Shown piece by piece: positions 1 to 7,971 of a stretch of DNA of 64,000 nucleotides. The DNA lies in NCBI GenBank assembly GCA_050250915.1, contig JBFWNT010000013.1:1-64000 (forward strand), in the 5' to 3' direction. The stretch comes from Miltoncostaea sp050250915. GTDB lineage: Bacteria > Actinomycetota > Thermoleophilia > Miltoncostaeales > Miltoncostaeaceae. Both the position numbers and the translations under genes were made by a program. How positions within the stretch are numbered: position 1 is the stretch's first letter; every line of letters starts with the position of its first letter. A model generated the notes under the pieces. That model saw only the letters and a program-made list of their open reading frames with translations, was not told where the DNA came from and made no database searches.

Positions 1-1
1 C

Positions 2-127
2 AGCACCCACCGCACCCGAGCCCTCCCAGGCTGGGTGCGCTGGTACAACCGACGCCGACCCCACAGCTCCCTCGGCGGCCTACCGCCGATCAGCCGTGTC
101 GCGCAGGTCCGTGGCTACTTCACCTAG
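2..127 (+). CDS. Transposase, C-terminal fragment (DDE integrase core)
   Basis: Only the last 41 codons lie in the window; the rest is left of position 1. The frame reads WVRWYNRRRPHSSLGGLPPI near its end. This WYN..RPHSSLGG..P signature is typical of the C-terminal tail of IS3/IS481-type transposases with an rve integrase core. It ends with TAG at 125-127 and overlaps the tail of the convergent flippase-like gene by 4 nt. I cannot tell whether the element is intact. The terminal inverted repeat is not evident because the next gene starts immediately. Confidence 0.8.
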   Translation, partial: STHRTRALPGWVRWYNRRRPHSSLGGLPPISRVAQVRGYFT

Positions 128-1077
128 GCGGGCCCCTCGGGAGCGGCGTCCCCCCGGTCGCTGCGCGCCTGGCGGATCGCGCGCATGAACCGCACGTCCT
201 TGAGGATCAGCGCAAGGCACGCGAGGCCGAGGGCGGCGTTCACCACGATGAGCGTCAGCTCCATGCCGGCGCTGAAGGCCAGGACGTCGGTGCGCCCGGC
301 CTCGCCGGCGAGCATCACCACCAGCAGCGCCTGCTTCGGCCCCAGCCCGCCCGGGGTGGCCGGGAACAACCCGCCCAGGCTGCCGGCCACCTGCACCGTC
401 AGCGCGGCCGTGACCGAGGCGGGGATCCCGAACGCCAGCAGGAAGCAGGCCGCGGCGCCGACGCGGCAGCCCCAGCCCGCCACCTGGTAGCTCACGACCG
501 ACCGCAGGTAGCGGAGCGGGGTCGTCAGGATCACCAGCCCGCGGCCGAACTCGTGCCAGAACCGGCGCACCCGCCGCCCCAGCATCACGAACAGGATCAC
601 GATCACCACGGCGATCCCGAGCGTCCAGAACGGGTGCCGCAGCGCCAGCGACAGGTCGAACGCCGGGATGTCGGGGAGCCGGACGCCCGGGAGGATCCCC
701 GCCGAGAGCGCCCAGACCAGCAGGCTGGACGCGATGATCATGTCCACGATCGTCTCGCAGACCAGGGTGCCGGTGAGCGTCGCGTACCCCGCGTTCGGGA
801 CCGAGCGGCGCATCAGGTACATCTTGATGAGGTCGCCCGCGCGGGCCGGGAGCACCGCGTTGACGCCGACGCCGGCGCAGTAGGCCCCGAACGCGGATCG
901 GTAGCGGATCCGCTCGCCGGGGAACGCGGCCCGCAGGATGTTCTGCCACCCGCGGGAGCGCAGCGCCAGGTTCACGATCCCCAGGGCGGCGGCCGCGACC
1001 AGGAACCCCCAGTGGACGGCGGCGAGCCGCTCGCCGAACGCGTTGACCGCGTCGACGAAGGAGCGGATCGAGTCCAT
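124..1077 (-). CDS. Flippase-like integral membrane protein (lysylphosphatidylglycerol synthase TM family)
   Basis: The 317-residue protein has about eight hydrophobic segments. It matches the UPF0104/AglD-like domain (PF03706), including the conserved stretch AVLPARAGDLIKMYLM (residues about 75-90) and a later GLFPATPGGLGPKQ loop. Family members are thought to move or modify lipid-linked substrates in the cytoplasmic membrane; the substrate is unknown here. The gene starts 4 nt after the end of metW and is probably co-transcribed with metX-metW. No soluble MprF-like catalytic domain is attached, so an aminoacyl-lipid synthase role is unlikely. Confidence 0.8.
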   Translation of the reverse strand: MDSIRSFVDAVNAFGERLAAVHWGFLVAAAALGIVNLALRSRGWQNILRAAFPGERIRYRSAFGAYCAGVGVNAVLPARAGDLIKMYLMRRSVPNAGYATLTGTLVCETIVDMIIASSLLVWALSAGILPGVRLPDIPAFDLSLALRHPFWTLGIAVVIVILFVMLGRRVRRFWHEFGRGLVILTTPLRYLRSVVSYQVAGWGCRVGAAACFLLAFGIPASVTAALTVQVAGSLGGLFPATPGGLGPKQALLVVMLAGEAGRTDVLAFSAGMELTLIVVNAALGLACLALILKDVRFMRAIRQARSDRGDAAPEGPA

Positions 1078-1081
1078 GCGG

Positions 1082-1675
1082 CTACCGGGTCAGCAGGTAG
1101 GCGGCGCCGGCGGCCAGCAGGTTGGGCCGCCGTTCCGCGCGGTCGGGCGCCATCCGCCCGTCCTCGTCCAGCAGGCGCCGGGCGGACACCCGCAGCCCCT
1201 CCGCCGCCGCCAGCCGCTCGAAGTCGCGCAGCGTGCAGAGGTGGATGTTGGGGGTGGCGAACCACGGGTGCGGCAGCGTGCGGCTCACGGGCATGGTGCC
1301 GCGCATCAGCAGCCCGGCCCGCAGGCGCCAGTGGCCGAAGTTGGGGAAGGAGACGATCCCGGCGGGGGCGACGCGCATCATCTCCCGCAGTACCCGCACC
1401 GGGCGCCGCGTCGCCTGGAGGGCCTGCGACAGCACCACCAGGTCGAACCCGTCGTCGTCGAACTCCGGCAGGCCGTCGTCGATGTCGGCCTGCACCACCG
1501 GCAGGCCGCGCGCCACGCAGGCGTGGAAGGCCTCCGGGTCGCGCTCCACGCCCTGCACACGGCAGCCCCGGGCACGGGACAGCTCCCCCAGCAGCTCGCC
1601 CTGGCCGCACGCCAGGTCCAGCACCCGCGCGCCCTCGGGCACCAGCGCGGCCACCACCTGCAGGTCGGGCCTCAC
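1082..1675 (-). CDS. metW: MetW, methionine biosynthesis protein (SAM methyltransferase fold)
   Basis: The protein has 197 residues. Motif I is VLDLACGQGELL (about 18-29) and it carries the MetW hallmark SFPNFGHWRLR (about 111-121). The GTG start is chosen because it overlaps the metX stop in GTGA, giving a protein that begins MRPDLQVV as in the family. MetW acts with MetX in homoserine acyltransfer in many bacteria, although its biochemical role is poorly defined. The pairing with metX directly upstream supports the assignment. Confidence 0.9.
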   Translation of the reverse strand: MRPDLQVVAALVPEGARVLDLACGQGELLGELSRARGCRVQGVERDPEAFHACVARGLPVVQADIDDGLPEFDDDGFDLVVLSQALQATRRPVRVLREMMRVAPAGIVSFPNFGHWRLRAGLLMRGTMPVSRTLPHPWFATPNIHLCTLRDFERLAAAEGLRVSARRLLDEDGRMAPDRAERRPNLLAAGAAYLLTR

Positions 1676-2814
1676 GGCGCCAGCTCGCGGTGCAGGCGGT
1701 CCATGAACCCGGCGACCGTCCGGTGGTACTCCGGGATCTCCAGCAGGAACGAGTCGTGGCCGTGCGGCGACGGGATCTCGCGGAACGTGACGTGGGCGCC
1801 GCCGGCGGACAGCACCCGCACGATCTCCCGCGAGTGCGCGGTGTCGAACCGCCAGTCGCTGTCGAACGACAGCACCAGGTAGCGGGTGTCGCCCGCGGCC
1901 AGCGCACGCGACGTGGCGGCGGGGTCGGCGAACGCGTCGAAGTAGTCCATGACGCGCGTCAGGTACAGGTAGCTGCCGGCGTCGAACCGCTTCAGGAACG
2001 ACGCCCCCTGGTGCTGGAGGTAGCTCTCCACCTCGAAGTCCACGTCGAAGCCGAAGCGCGGCGCGTCCGCGTCCTGGATCCGGCGCCCGAACTTGCGGCG
2101 CATCGACTCCTCGGACAGGTACGTGATGTGGGCGAGCATGCGCGCGGTCGCGAGGCCCCGGTCCGGCCGGGTCCCGGCCTCCTGGTAGTCGCCCCCGTTG
2201 AAGTCCGGGTCGCCCATGATGGCCTCCCGGGCGACCGCCGAGAAGGCGATGTTCTGCGCGGAGAGCCGGCTGGACGCGCAGATCACCACCGCGGCCCCCA
2301 GCTCGCCCGGCGCGTCGAGCGACCATTGGAGCGCCTGCATCCCGCCCAGCGACCCGCCGACCGCCGCCAGGGGCCGCTCGATGCCGAGATGCCGCACCAG
2401 CGCGCGGTGCACCCGCACCAGGTCCGAGACCGTGAACAGCGGGAAGCGCAGGCCATAGGGGCGCCCGGTGGACGGGTCGACCGACGACGGGCCGGTGGTG
2501 CCCTGGCAGCCGCCCAGCAGGTTGGCGCAGATGACGAAGAAGCGGTCCGTGTCGATGGGCTTCCCCGGACCGATGAAGTTGTCCCACCAGCCCGGACGCT
2601 CCGGGTCGCCGTGGTGGCCGGCGGCGTGGGCGTCGCCGGTCAGGGCGTGGCAGATGACCACCGCGTTCGCGCGTCGCGCGTCGAGCCGCCCGTACGTCTC
2701 GTACGCGACCTCCACGGGGCCGAGCGCGGCCCCGGAGTCGAGGCGCAGCGGCGCCCCGGGGGTGAACAGGACGACGCGCTCGGTCTCGACGCGTCCGACG
2801 GAGGGTGCTGCCAC
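1672..2814 (-). CDS. metX: Homoserine O-acyltransferase MetX
   Basis: The 380-residue alpha/beta-hydrolase transfers an acetyl (or succinyl) group to homoserine, the first committed step of methionine synthesis. The nucleophile elbow is GGSLGGMQAL (Ser about 149). The acid is in LSFDSDWRF and the histidine in SPHGHDSFLLE near the C terminus. A longer open frame exists, but the GTG at 2814 gives the usual family length and keeps the start out of the divergent cupin gene. The acyl donor cannot be fixed from what I can see. It overlaps metW by 4 nt. Confidence 0.92.
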   Translation of the reverse strand: MAAPSVGRVETERVVLFTPGAPLRLDSGAALGPVEVAYETYGRLDARRANAVVICHALTGDAHAAGHHGDPERPGWWDNFIGPGKPIDTDRFFVICANLLGGCQGTTGPSSVDPSTGRPYGLRFPLFTVSDLVRVHRALVRHLGIERPLAAVGGSLGGMQALQWSLDAPGELGAAVVICASSRLSAQNIAFSAVAREAIMGDPDFNGGDYQEAGTRPDRGLATARMLAHITYLSEESMRRKFGRRIQDADAPRFGFDVDFEVESYLQHQGASFLKRFDAGSYLYLTRVMDYFDAFADPAATSRALAAGDTRYLVLSFDSDWRFDTAHSREIVRVLSAGGAHVTFREIPSPHGHDSFLLEIPEYHRTVAGFMDRLHRELAP

Positions 2815-2836
2815 ACGGTTATCCTGACGCGCGATG
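2812..2836. promoter_or_regulatory. Short divergent promoter region between metX and cupin gene
   Basis: Only 19 nt separate the two start codons. The sequence GGTTATCCT reads as a TANNNT-type hexamer on the + strand (TATCCT, 2820-2825), 8 nt before the cupin ATG. On the - strand it reads AGGATAACC just before the metX GTG, where AGGA could also serve as a ribosome site. There is no room for a conventional leader on the + strand, so the cupin mRNA would be leaderless or nearly so. The promoter call is inferred from pattern only. Confidence 0.35.
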
Positions 2837-3268
2837 GAGGACGGCGTCGCCCGCGCGAAGCTCGATCCCGACGACCCGGAGCGGTTCGTCCCCCTCCGGC
2901 GTGCCCTGGGTGTCACCAGCTTCGGCCTGAACCAGATGCTCCTGAGGCCCGGACAGCGCGGCCGCATCCACCGTCACGAGCGGCAGGAGGAGGTCTACGT
3001 GGTGCTCTCGGGGCGGCTCACCGTGGAGATCGAGGGCGCGCCGCAGGACCTGGAGGCCGGCGAGATGATCCGCGTGGCGCCGGGCGTGCGCCGCCGGGTG
3101 CTGAACCTGGGCCCCCAGGTGGTGAACGTACTGGCGATCGGCGGGGCGAACCCGCACGAGGGCCGCGACGGCCTGGCCTACGCGGACTGGTCCGACACGG
3201 ACCCCCGGACGCCGCAGGAGATCCCCCTCCCGGAGGACCTCCCGGCGTCCGAGCTGCGCGACTCCTGA
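2834..3268 (+). CDS. Cupin-domain protein
   Basis: The 144-residue protein has a single conserved beta-barrel cupin. Cupin motif 1 is GQRGRIHRHERQEEVYVVLSG (about 39-59), with two His and a Glu as likely metal ligands. Motif 2 is the region from DLEAGEMIRVAPGVRRRVLN onward, where the usual second His is replaced (PGVRRRV). The C-terminal tail is acidic and Pro-rich. The substrate is unknown; such proteins include sugar-phosphate isomerase and dioxygenase-like members. The gene is divergent from metX with a 19-nt gap. Confidence 0.8.
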   Translation: MEDGVARAKLDPDDPERFVPLRRALGVTSFGLNQMLLRPGQRGRIHRHERQEEVYVVLSGRLTVEIEGAPQDLEAGEMIRVAPGVRRRVLNLGPQVVNVLAIGGANPHEGRDGLAYADWSDTDPRTPQEIPLPEDLPASELRDS

Positions 3269-3272
3269 CGCG

Positions 3273-3488
3273 CTAGGAGGCGGGCGTCGCGGGCGTGTCG
3301 TCGCCCTTCGCGCCCGGGTCCTTGATCGCCTCGAACGCGGCCTTCCCCTTGTCGGTGAGGCTGCCGTCGCCCGTGGCGATGTCCTTCAGCTCCTCGGCGT
3401 CCTCCTTGAGCGCGTCCATGCCGCCGCGCTCGTCGATGACCTTCTTCGCCTGGTCGGTGACCTGCTCGGTGATCTTGCCGATGTCCAT
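3273..3488 (-). CDS. Small charged protein, possibly antitoxin-like (Rv0909/MT0933 type)
   Basis: The 71-residue soluble protein is mostly helical and charged: MDIGKITEQVTDQAKKVIDE at the start and an Asp/Ala/Thr-rich end. The layout resembles the mycobacterial MT0933 antitoxin-like family, with short amphipathic N-terminal helices, KAK/ERGG and acidic repeats. The match is weak and no partner toxin is adjacent. It may equally be a stress-induced small protein. A GGAG-type site in the upstream 15 nt supports translation. Confidence 0.55.
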   Translation of the reverse strand: MDIGKITEQVTDQAKKVIDERGGMDALKEDAEELKDIATGDGSLTDKGKAAFEAIKDPGAKGDDTPATPAS

Positions 3489-3585
3489 CCGATCCCTCCG
3501 TCGTTTCCCGGACCTCGCGTCCCAGCCTAAGCGCCCGGGCGCGGCATGGAAACCGCGTCCGGCTCCGCCGCCCGCGATGCTACAT

Positions 3586-3601
3586 TTCGATGGTTGTCGA
3601 A
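3586..3601. promoter_or_regulatory. Inverted repeat upstream of MFS transporter
   Basis: The sequence TTCGA-N6-TCGAA forms a perfect 5-bp-arm inverted repeat in an unusually AT-rich patch that ends 4 nt before the chosen ATG. It could be an operator for a local regulator or part of the promoter. No regulator gene is adjacent, so the assignment is tentative. Confidence 0.3.
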
Positions 3602-3605
3602 CAAT

Positions 3606-4904
3606 ATGACCACGTCCGCGGGCATCACCCGCACCTACTACGTCCTGGTGCTCGGGAACACCCTCGCGGCGTCGCTGATCTGGGGGATCAACACGATCTT
3701 CCTGCTCGATGCCGGGCTCTCGAACCTGGAGGCCTTCGCCGCGAATGCGTTCTTCACGGCCGGCATGGTCCTGTTCGAGGTGCCCACCGGGATCGTCGCC
3801 GACATGTGGGGGCGGCGGGTGTCGTTCCTGCTCGGGACGGTGACGCTCGCCGTGAGCACCGGCCTCTACCTCCTGCTCTGGGAGACGGCGGCGCCGTTCG
3901 GGGCGTGGGCGGTCGCGTCCCTCCTCCTCGGCCTCGGCTTCACCTTCTTCTCGGGGGCCACCGAGGCCTGGCTGGTCGACGCGCTCGACGCCACGGGGTT
4001 CGAGGGCTCGCTCGACGCCGTGTTCTCCCGCGCGCAGGTCCTGACGGGGGTGGGGATGCTGACGGGCTCGGTCGCCGGCGGGTACATCGCCCAGGCGACC
4101 AACCTGGGGGTGCCGTTCGCGCTGCGGACCGGCGTGCTCGCCGTCATGTTCGGCGTCGCGTTCGTGCTGATGCGCGACGTCGGCTTCACCCCGACGCGGC
4201 GCGGGCGCCCCCTGGCGGAGATGCGCGCCCTCGTGTCCGACTCCATCGACTACGGCATCCGCGTCCCCTCGGTCCGGTGGATCATGCTCGCGGCCCCGTT
4301 CTCGGGCGGGGTGGGGATCTACGTCTTCTACGCGCTCCAGCCATACCTGCTCGACCTCTACGGCGACCCGGAGGCCTACGGCGTGGCCGGCCTGGTCGCC
4401 GCGATCGTCGCCGGGTCGCAGATCGTCGGCGGCCTCGTGGCGCCGGCGATCCGCGCGCGCTTCCGGCGCCGCACCTCCGCCCTGTTCACGGCGCAGGCGC
4501 TCGCCGTCGCCGCCGTCGTCGCGGTGGGGCTGATCGAGGTCTTCTGGGTCGCGATCCTCCTGATCGTCGTCTGGGGCCTGCTGTTCGCCGCCTCGGTCCC
4601 GATCCGCCAGGCGTACCTGAACGAGCGGATCCCCTCCCGGCAGCGCGCGACGATCCTGTCGTTCGACTCGCTGATGTCGTCGAGCGGCGGCATCGTGACC
4701 CAGCCGATCCTCGGGCGGACGGCGGACGTCTGGGGCTATCCGGCGTCGTTCCTGCTCTCCGGGGCGATCTCCGCGATCGCCCTGCCCTTCCTCGCCAAGG
4801 CCCGGCGGATCGAGCCTCCCGGCCCCGGCGACCGTGCACCCCAGCGCGAAAGGGACGCTGAGGTCCGCGGTCCCGCGGCGGGCCGCGTCGAATATCCGGC
4901 CTAG
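3606..4904 (+). CDS. MFS transporter
   Basis: The 432-residue protein has about 12 membrane helices. The first-loop MFS signature is EVPTGIVADMWGRR (about 59-72) and the arrangement is DHA1-like, as in small-molecule efflux proteins. The ATG at 3606 is preferred over one at 3546: the family N terminus (TRTYYVLVLGN) follows it directly, and the upstream 20 codons look non-coding and AT-rich. The tail after the last helix is hydrophilic (PPGPGDRAPQRE). The substrate is unknown. It converges on the DUF190 gene with 7 nt between stops. Confidence 0.85.
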   Translation: MTTSAGITRTYYVLVLGNTLAASLIWGINTIFLLDAGLSNLEAFAANAFFTAGMVLFEVPTGIVADMWGRRVSFLLGTVTLAVSTGLYLLLWETAAPFGAWAVASLLLGLGFTFFSGATEAWLVDALDATGFEGSLDAVFSRAQVLTGVGMLTGSVAGGYIAQATNLGVPFALRTGVLAVMFGVAFVLMRDVGFTPTRRGRPLAEMRALVSDSIDYGIRVPSVRWIMLAAPFSGGVGIYVFYALQPYLLDLYGDPEAYGVAGLVAAIVAGSQIVGGLVAPAIRARFRRRTSALFTAQALAVAAVVAVGLIEVFWVAILLIVVWGLLFAASVPIRQAYLNERIPSRQRATILSFDSLMSSSGGIVTQPILGRTADVWGYPASFLLSGAISAIALPFLAKARRIEPPGPGDRAPQRERDAEVRGPAAGRVEYPA

Positions 4905-4911
4905 CGCCCGC

Positions 4912-5946
4912 TCAGCGGGGCGCCGCCAGGCGCAGCCCGCCGACGCGCCGGCCGCCGACCGCGTGGATCCGCACGGCGGGCAGCGTCTCGCACGTCACCA
5001 GGCCGTCGCGCGCCGTCGCGGCTTCGATCACGGGCCACACGCGGTGCACCGCCGCCGGCGTGTCGATGATCGTCAACTGCACGGGCGCGCGCCGCCGGAG
5101 CGCCAGGAGCCGTTCCTCGTGCACCGCCCCGCCGAACGTCGCGAACGCGCCCCGCAGGGCCGTCGCGCCCGCGCATCCCGCCGCCCGCAGGTCGCGCACC
5201 AGGCGGTGCGCGGCCCGGTCCTCGGCGCCCAGGGCGACCAGCACGCGCTGCCAGAGCCCCAGCCCCGCCGCGTCGCGCTCCGGCACCACCGGCAGCGGCC
5301 CCACCGCGGCGCCCGCCCGGCGGATGAGGTTGACGCGCTCCAGGCACAGCACGTGGTCGCCGGCGGCGCCCCGCACCCGGGGCATCGCCCGCAAAAGGGC
5401 GGGCGCGGGCCCCACCGCGATCACGGCGGCCGGCACGCCGCGGCCGTTCCCGCGCACCGACCCGCGCCTGCGGCCGGCCGCCAGCACGCCGTCCACGCCC
5501 ACCAGCGCGGTCACGCCGGCCGCCCCCTCGGCCACCAGCGCGTCCGCCACCGGCCGCAGCGCGGCGCGCCCGCAGAGCACCGTGAGCTTCGCGGTGCCGC
5601 GGGCCGTGGACGGGAACAGGTCGTCGTCGAGCCCCAGGCCCGGCAGCGCCACACGCTCCAGGGTCAGCAGCCCGCTGGGCACCAGGGCGGCCACCGCCGT
5701 GGCGAGCGGCGCGACGGCCGTCGCCGGGCCCACGGCCAGCGTGATCAGGGGCAGGTCGTCGGACAGCGTCAGCAGGCGGTCGGTGCGCAGCCGGTGGTGC
5801 GCGCCGAAGCCCTCCACGCCCCGCAGCGCCACGGCCGCCGCCACGCCGGCCCCCGCGATCGCCTCCATCACGGCGTCCCCGGTCAGGCGGCCCCCCGTGC
5901 GGGCGCGCTCGCCGTGGTGGACCACCAGCTTGAGGTGCTCGCTCAC
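4912..5946 (-). CDS. Triple DUF190 protein (CrcB-associated)
   Basis: The 344-residue protein appears to contain three tandem DUF190 (UPF0166) modules: residues about 5-100 (LKLVVHHGERARTGG, GVEGFGAHH, LPLITLAVG), about 119-222 (AKLTVLCGRAALRPVADALV, GVDGVLA, VPAAVIAVG) and about 243-340 (VLVALGAEDRAAHRL, LRGAFATFGGAVHEERLL, APVQLTIIDT). A typical DUF190 protein is about 110 residues. Modules two and three are diverged. The GTG start overlaps the crcB stop (GTGA). DUF190 genes commonly sit beside crcB, so a role in fluoride resistance or its sensing is likely but unproven. Confidence 0.8.
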   Translation of the reverse strand: MSEHLKLVVHHGERARTGGRLTGDAVMEAIAGAGVAAAVALRGVEGFGAHHRLRTDRLLTLSDDLPLITLAVGPATAVAPLATAVAALVPSGLLTLERVALPGLGLDDDLFPSTARGTAKLTVLCGRAALRPVADALVAEGAAGVTALVGVDGVLAAGRRRGSVRGNGRGVPAAVIAVGPAPALLRAMPRVRGAAGDHVLCLERVNLIRRAGAAVGPLPVVPERDAAGLGLWQRVLVALGAEDRAAHRLVRDLRAAGCAGATALRGAFATFGGAVHEERLLALRRRAPVQLTIIDTPAAVHRVWPVIEAATARDGLVTCETLPAVRIHAVGGRRVGGLRLAAPR

Positions 5947-6308
5947 ATCAGGGAGCCGAGCCACCAGCCCAGCCCGATCGCCCCGACCCCCAGGGCCACG
6001 CTCAGCCCCAGGTTGAGGGCGGCCGCGGCGTCCCACCCCTCCTCCAGCAGGCGCTGGGTCTCGAGCATCCAGGTCGAGAACGTGGTGAATGCGCCGATCA
6101 GGCCGCCCGCCAGGACCAGGCGGGCATCGCCGTCGACCCCCAGGCCCACCAGCAGGCCCAGGATCAGCGCGCCGAGCACGTTGACCACCAGGGTCCCCCA
6201 GGGCATCGCCGCGGATGTGCGGCGGGAGACGGCCCCGTCGAGCGCCACCCGGCCCACGGCGCCGCCCGCGCCGAGCACCCCCGCCAGGATCCATGCGAGC
6301 GCGGTCAC
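5943..6308 (-). CDS. crcB: Fluoride channel subunit CrcB/Fluc (second copy)
   Basis: The 121-residue protein has four membrane helices. Fluc signatures are GAVGRVALD (about 15-23), PWGTLVVNVLGALILG (about 36-51) and GGLIGAFTTFSTWMLE (about 69-84), including the conserved TTFST element that lines the pore. Fluc subunits form dual-topology dimers that export F-. Two adjacent copies, as here, usually form an obligate heterodimer with opposite orientations. The GTG start overlaps the preceding crcB stop by 4 nt. Confidence 0.92.
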   Translation of the reverse strand: MTALAWILAGVLGAGGAVGRVALDGAVSRRTSAAMPWGTLVVNVLGALILGLLVGLGVDGDARLVLAGGLIGAFTTFSTWMLETQRLLEEGWDAAAALNLGLSVALGVGAIGLGWWLGSLM

Positions 6309-6703
6309 GCCGGCGCCAGGCCCGCCCGCCGGACCACGCCGGAGGTGGCGATGACCACCGCCAGCCCGAGCACGATGGACGTGACCAGGTAGGCCCCGGC
6401 GAGCGCGGCGTGGCCGTCGCGCCCCAGCTCCACCACCTCGAGCTGCAGCGTGCTGAACGTGGTGAGCCCCCCGCACAGCCCGCCGCCGATGAACGGCCGG
6501 CGGTAGGCGGTCGGCGGCGTGCGCTCCAGCAGCAGGGTCCCGGCCCAGCCCAGGAGGGCGGCGCCGGCCAGGTTCACCAGGAACGTGGCCCACGGCCAGC
6601 TCCCGGGGTGCACGGGCAACGCCTCGGCCACGCCGAGCCGGGCCCACGTGCCGATCGCCCCGCCCGTCGCCACGGCCGGCAGGGTCAGGTCGCGGGGCGT
6701 CAC
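6305..6703 (-). CDS. crcB: Fluoride channel subunit CrcB/Fluc (first copy)
   Basis: The 132-residue, four-helix Fluc subunit carries GGAIGTWARLGV (about 14-25), PWATFLVNLAGAALLG (about 42-57) and GLCGGLTTFSTLQLEVVE (about 73-90). It is translated from GTG overlapping the cardiolipin synthase stop and is followed at once by its paralogue, consistent with a heterodimeric channel. No fluoride (crcB) riboswitch is visible at the head of the operon. Expression presumably follows the lipid genes. Confidence 0.92.
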   Translation of the reverse strand: MTPRDLTLPAVATGGAIGTWARLGVAEALPVHPGSWPWATFLVNLAGAALLGWAGTLLLERTPPTAYRRPFIGGGLCGGLTTFSTLQLEVVELGRDGHAALAGAYLVTSIVLGLAVVIATSGVVRRAGLAPA

Positions 6704-7971
6704 AGCTCCCGCCGCAGCAGGCGGGACCCCACCTCCCGGGCGCGCTCGGTCACGGGGCGCCGGCGCCACGCGTCGAGCGTGACCTCGTCCGAGGCCGCGA
6801 TGTCGGTGGCGAACGACTCGGTCAGGGCGTCGGCGAAGCCGCGGTCCTGGACCGCCAGGACGGCCTCGTCGTTGAGCTGGAAGGAGCGGTTGTCGAAGTT
6901 GGCCGACCCCACCACCGACCACGCGCCGTCCACCACCAGGGTCTTGGCGTGGAGCATCGTGGGCGCGTACTCCCACAGGCGCGCGCCCGCCTCCAGCAGC
7001 CCGCCGTAGGTGGCGCGGCCCGCGTGGCGCACCACGGCCTTGTCGATCTCCGGGCCCGGCACCAGGATCCGCACCCGCACGCCGCGCCGGGCGGCGTCCT
7101 CCAGCGCCCTCAGGAACGCGGGCCGGGGCGCGAAGTAGGCCGACGTGAGGTCGATGGTCTTGCGCGCCGCGGCGATGGCCAGGAAATAGAGCGTCTCGAC
7201 GTTGGTGTCCCCCACCCCGGCCGTCGAGCGGATCACCTGCATCGCGGCGCCGTCGCCGACCGGCGGCAGATCCGGCAGGTCGTCGTCGCCGGCGATCACC
7301 TCGCCGGTCGCCTCCAGCCAGTTCTCGGCGAAGGCCCCGAGCAGGCCGCGCACCACCGGGCCGCGGACCCGCACGTGGGTGTCCCTCCAGTGGTCGGGGT
7401 CGTGCGCGTCGCCGGTCCACTCGTCGGCGATCCCCACGCCCCCGGTCAGGCCCACCTCGCCGTCGACCACCAGGATCTTGCGGTGCGTCCGGTTGTTGAC
7501 CCGCCGGATGGCGTACGGCTTCGGAGGCCGGAAGCGGCGGACCGTGACCCCGCACTCCTCCATCCGCTCGATCAGCGCCCCGCCCATCTTCATCGCGCCG
7601 ACCGCGTCGATCAGCACCCGGCACGTCACGCCGGCGCGCGCCCGCTCGCAGACGGCTTCGGCCACCTCCTCGGCGATCTCGCCCTGCCAGTAGACGTAGG
7701 TCAGCAGGTTCACGCTCCGCGTCGCGCTGCGGATGGTCTCGAGGAAGCACGGGAAGATGCGGTCGCCGTTGATCAGCAGCTCGATCTCGTTGCCGCGGCT
7801 GATCGGGGCCTGCGTGAGCGACTCGGCGGCGCGCAGGAACCCCTCGCCGGCGACGTCGGGCGGGTCGTCGATCGTGTAGCCGCGGCCGCCCTCCCGGCGG
7901 TGGCGCAGGGAGTCGCTGGCGTACCAGAGCGCCGCCCACAGGGCGATCCCGGCCGGCCACCGGCGGTTCAC
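6700..7971 (-). CDS. Phospholipase D-type cardiolipin synthase-like protein
   Basis: The 423-residue protein has one N-terminal hydrophobic stretch (about 5-20) and two PLD catalytic motifs of HxKxxxxD type: HRKILVVDGEVGLTGG (about 172-187) and HAKTLVVDGAWSVVGSANFD (about 351-370). Both have the conserved Lys and Asp. This is the layout of bacterial cardiolipin synthases, but the usual double-helix N terminus is shortened to one segment. It likely condenses phosphatidylglycerol or transfers phosphatidyl groups at the membrane. It is coupled to the upstream lipid kinase by a GTGA overlap. Confidence 0.88.
   Translation of the reverse strand: MNRRWPAGIALWAALWYASDSLRHRREGGRGYTIDDPPDVAGEGFLRAAESLTQAPISRGNEIELLINGDRIFPCFLETIRSATRSVNLLTYVYWQGEIAEEVAEAVCERARAGVTCRVLIDAVGAMKMGGALIERMEECGVTVRRFRPPKPYAIRRVNNRTHRKILVVDGEVGLTGGVGIADEWTGDAHDPDHWRDTHVRVRGPVVRGLLGAFAENWLEATGEVIAGDDDLPDLPPVGDGAAMQVIRSTAGVGDTNVETLYFLAIAAARKTIDLTSAYFAPRPAFLRALEDAARRGVRVRILVPGPEIDKAVVRHAGRATYGGLLEAGARLWEYAPTMLHAKTLVVDGAWSVVGSANFDNRSFQLNDEAVLAVQDRGFADALTESFATDIAASDEVTLDAWRRRPVTERAREVGSRLLRREL

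Noticed and set aside
553..3276. A 907-codon + strand open frame over metX and metW
   Set aside because: It is antisense to clearly conserved metX and metW sequences and lacks any domain.
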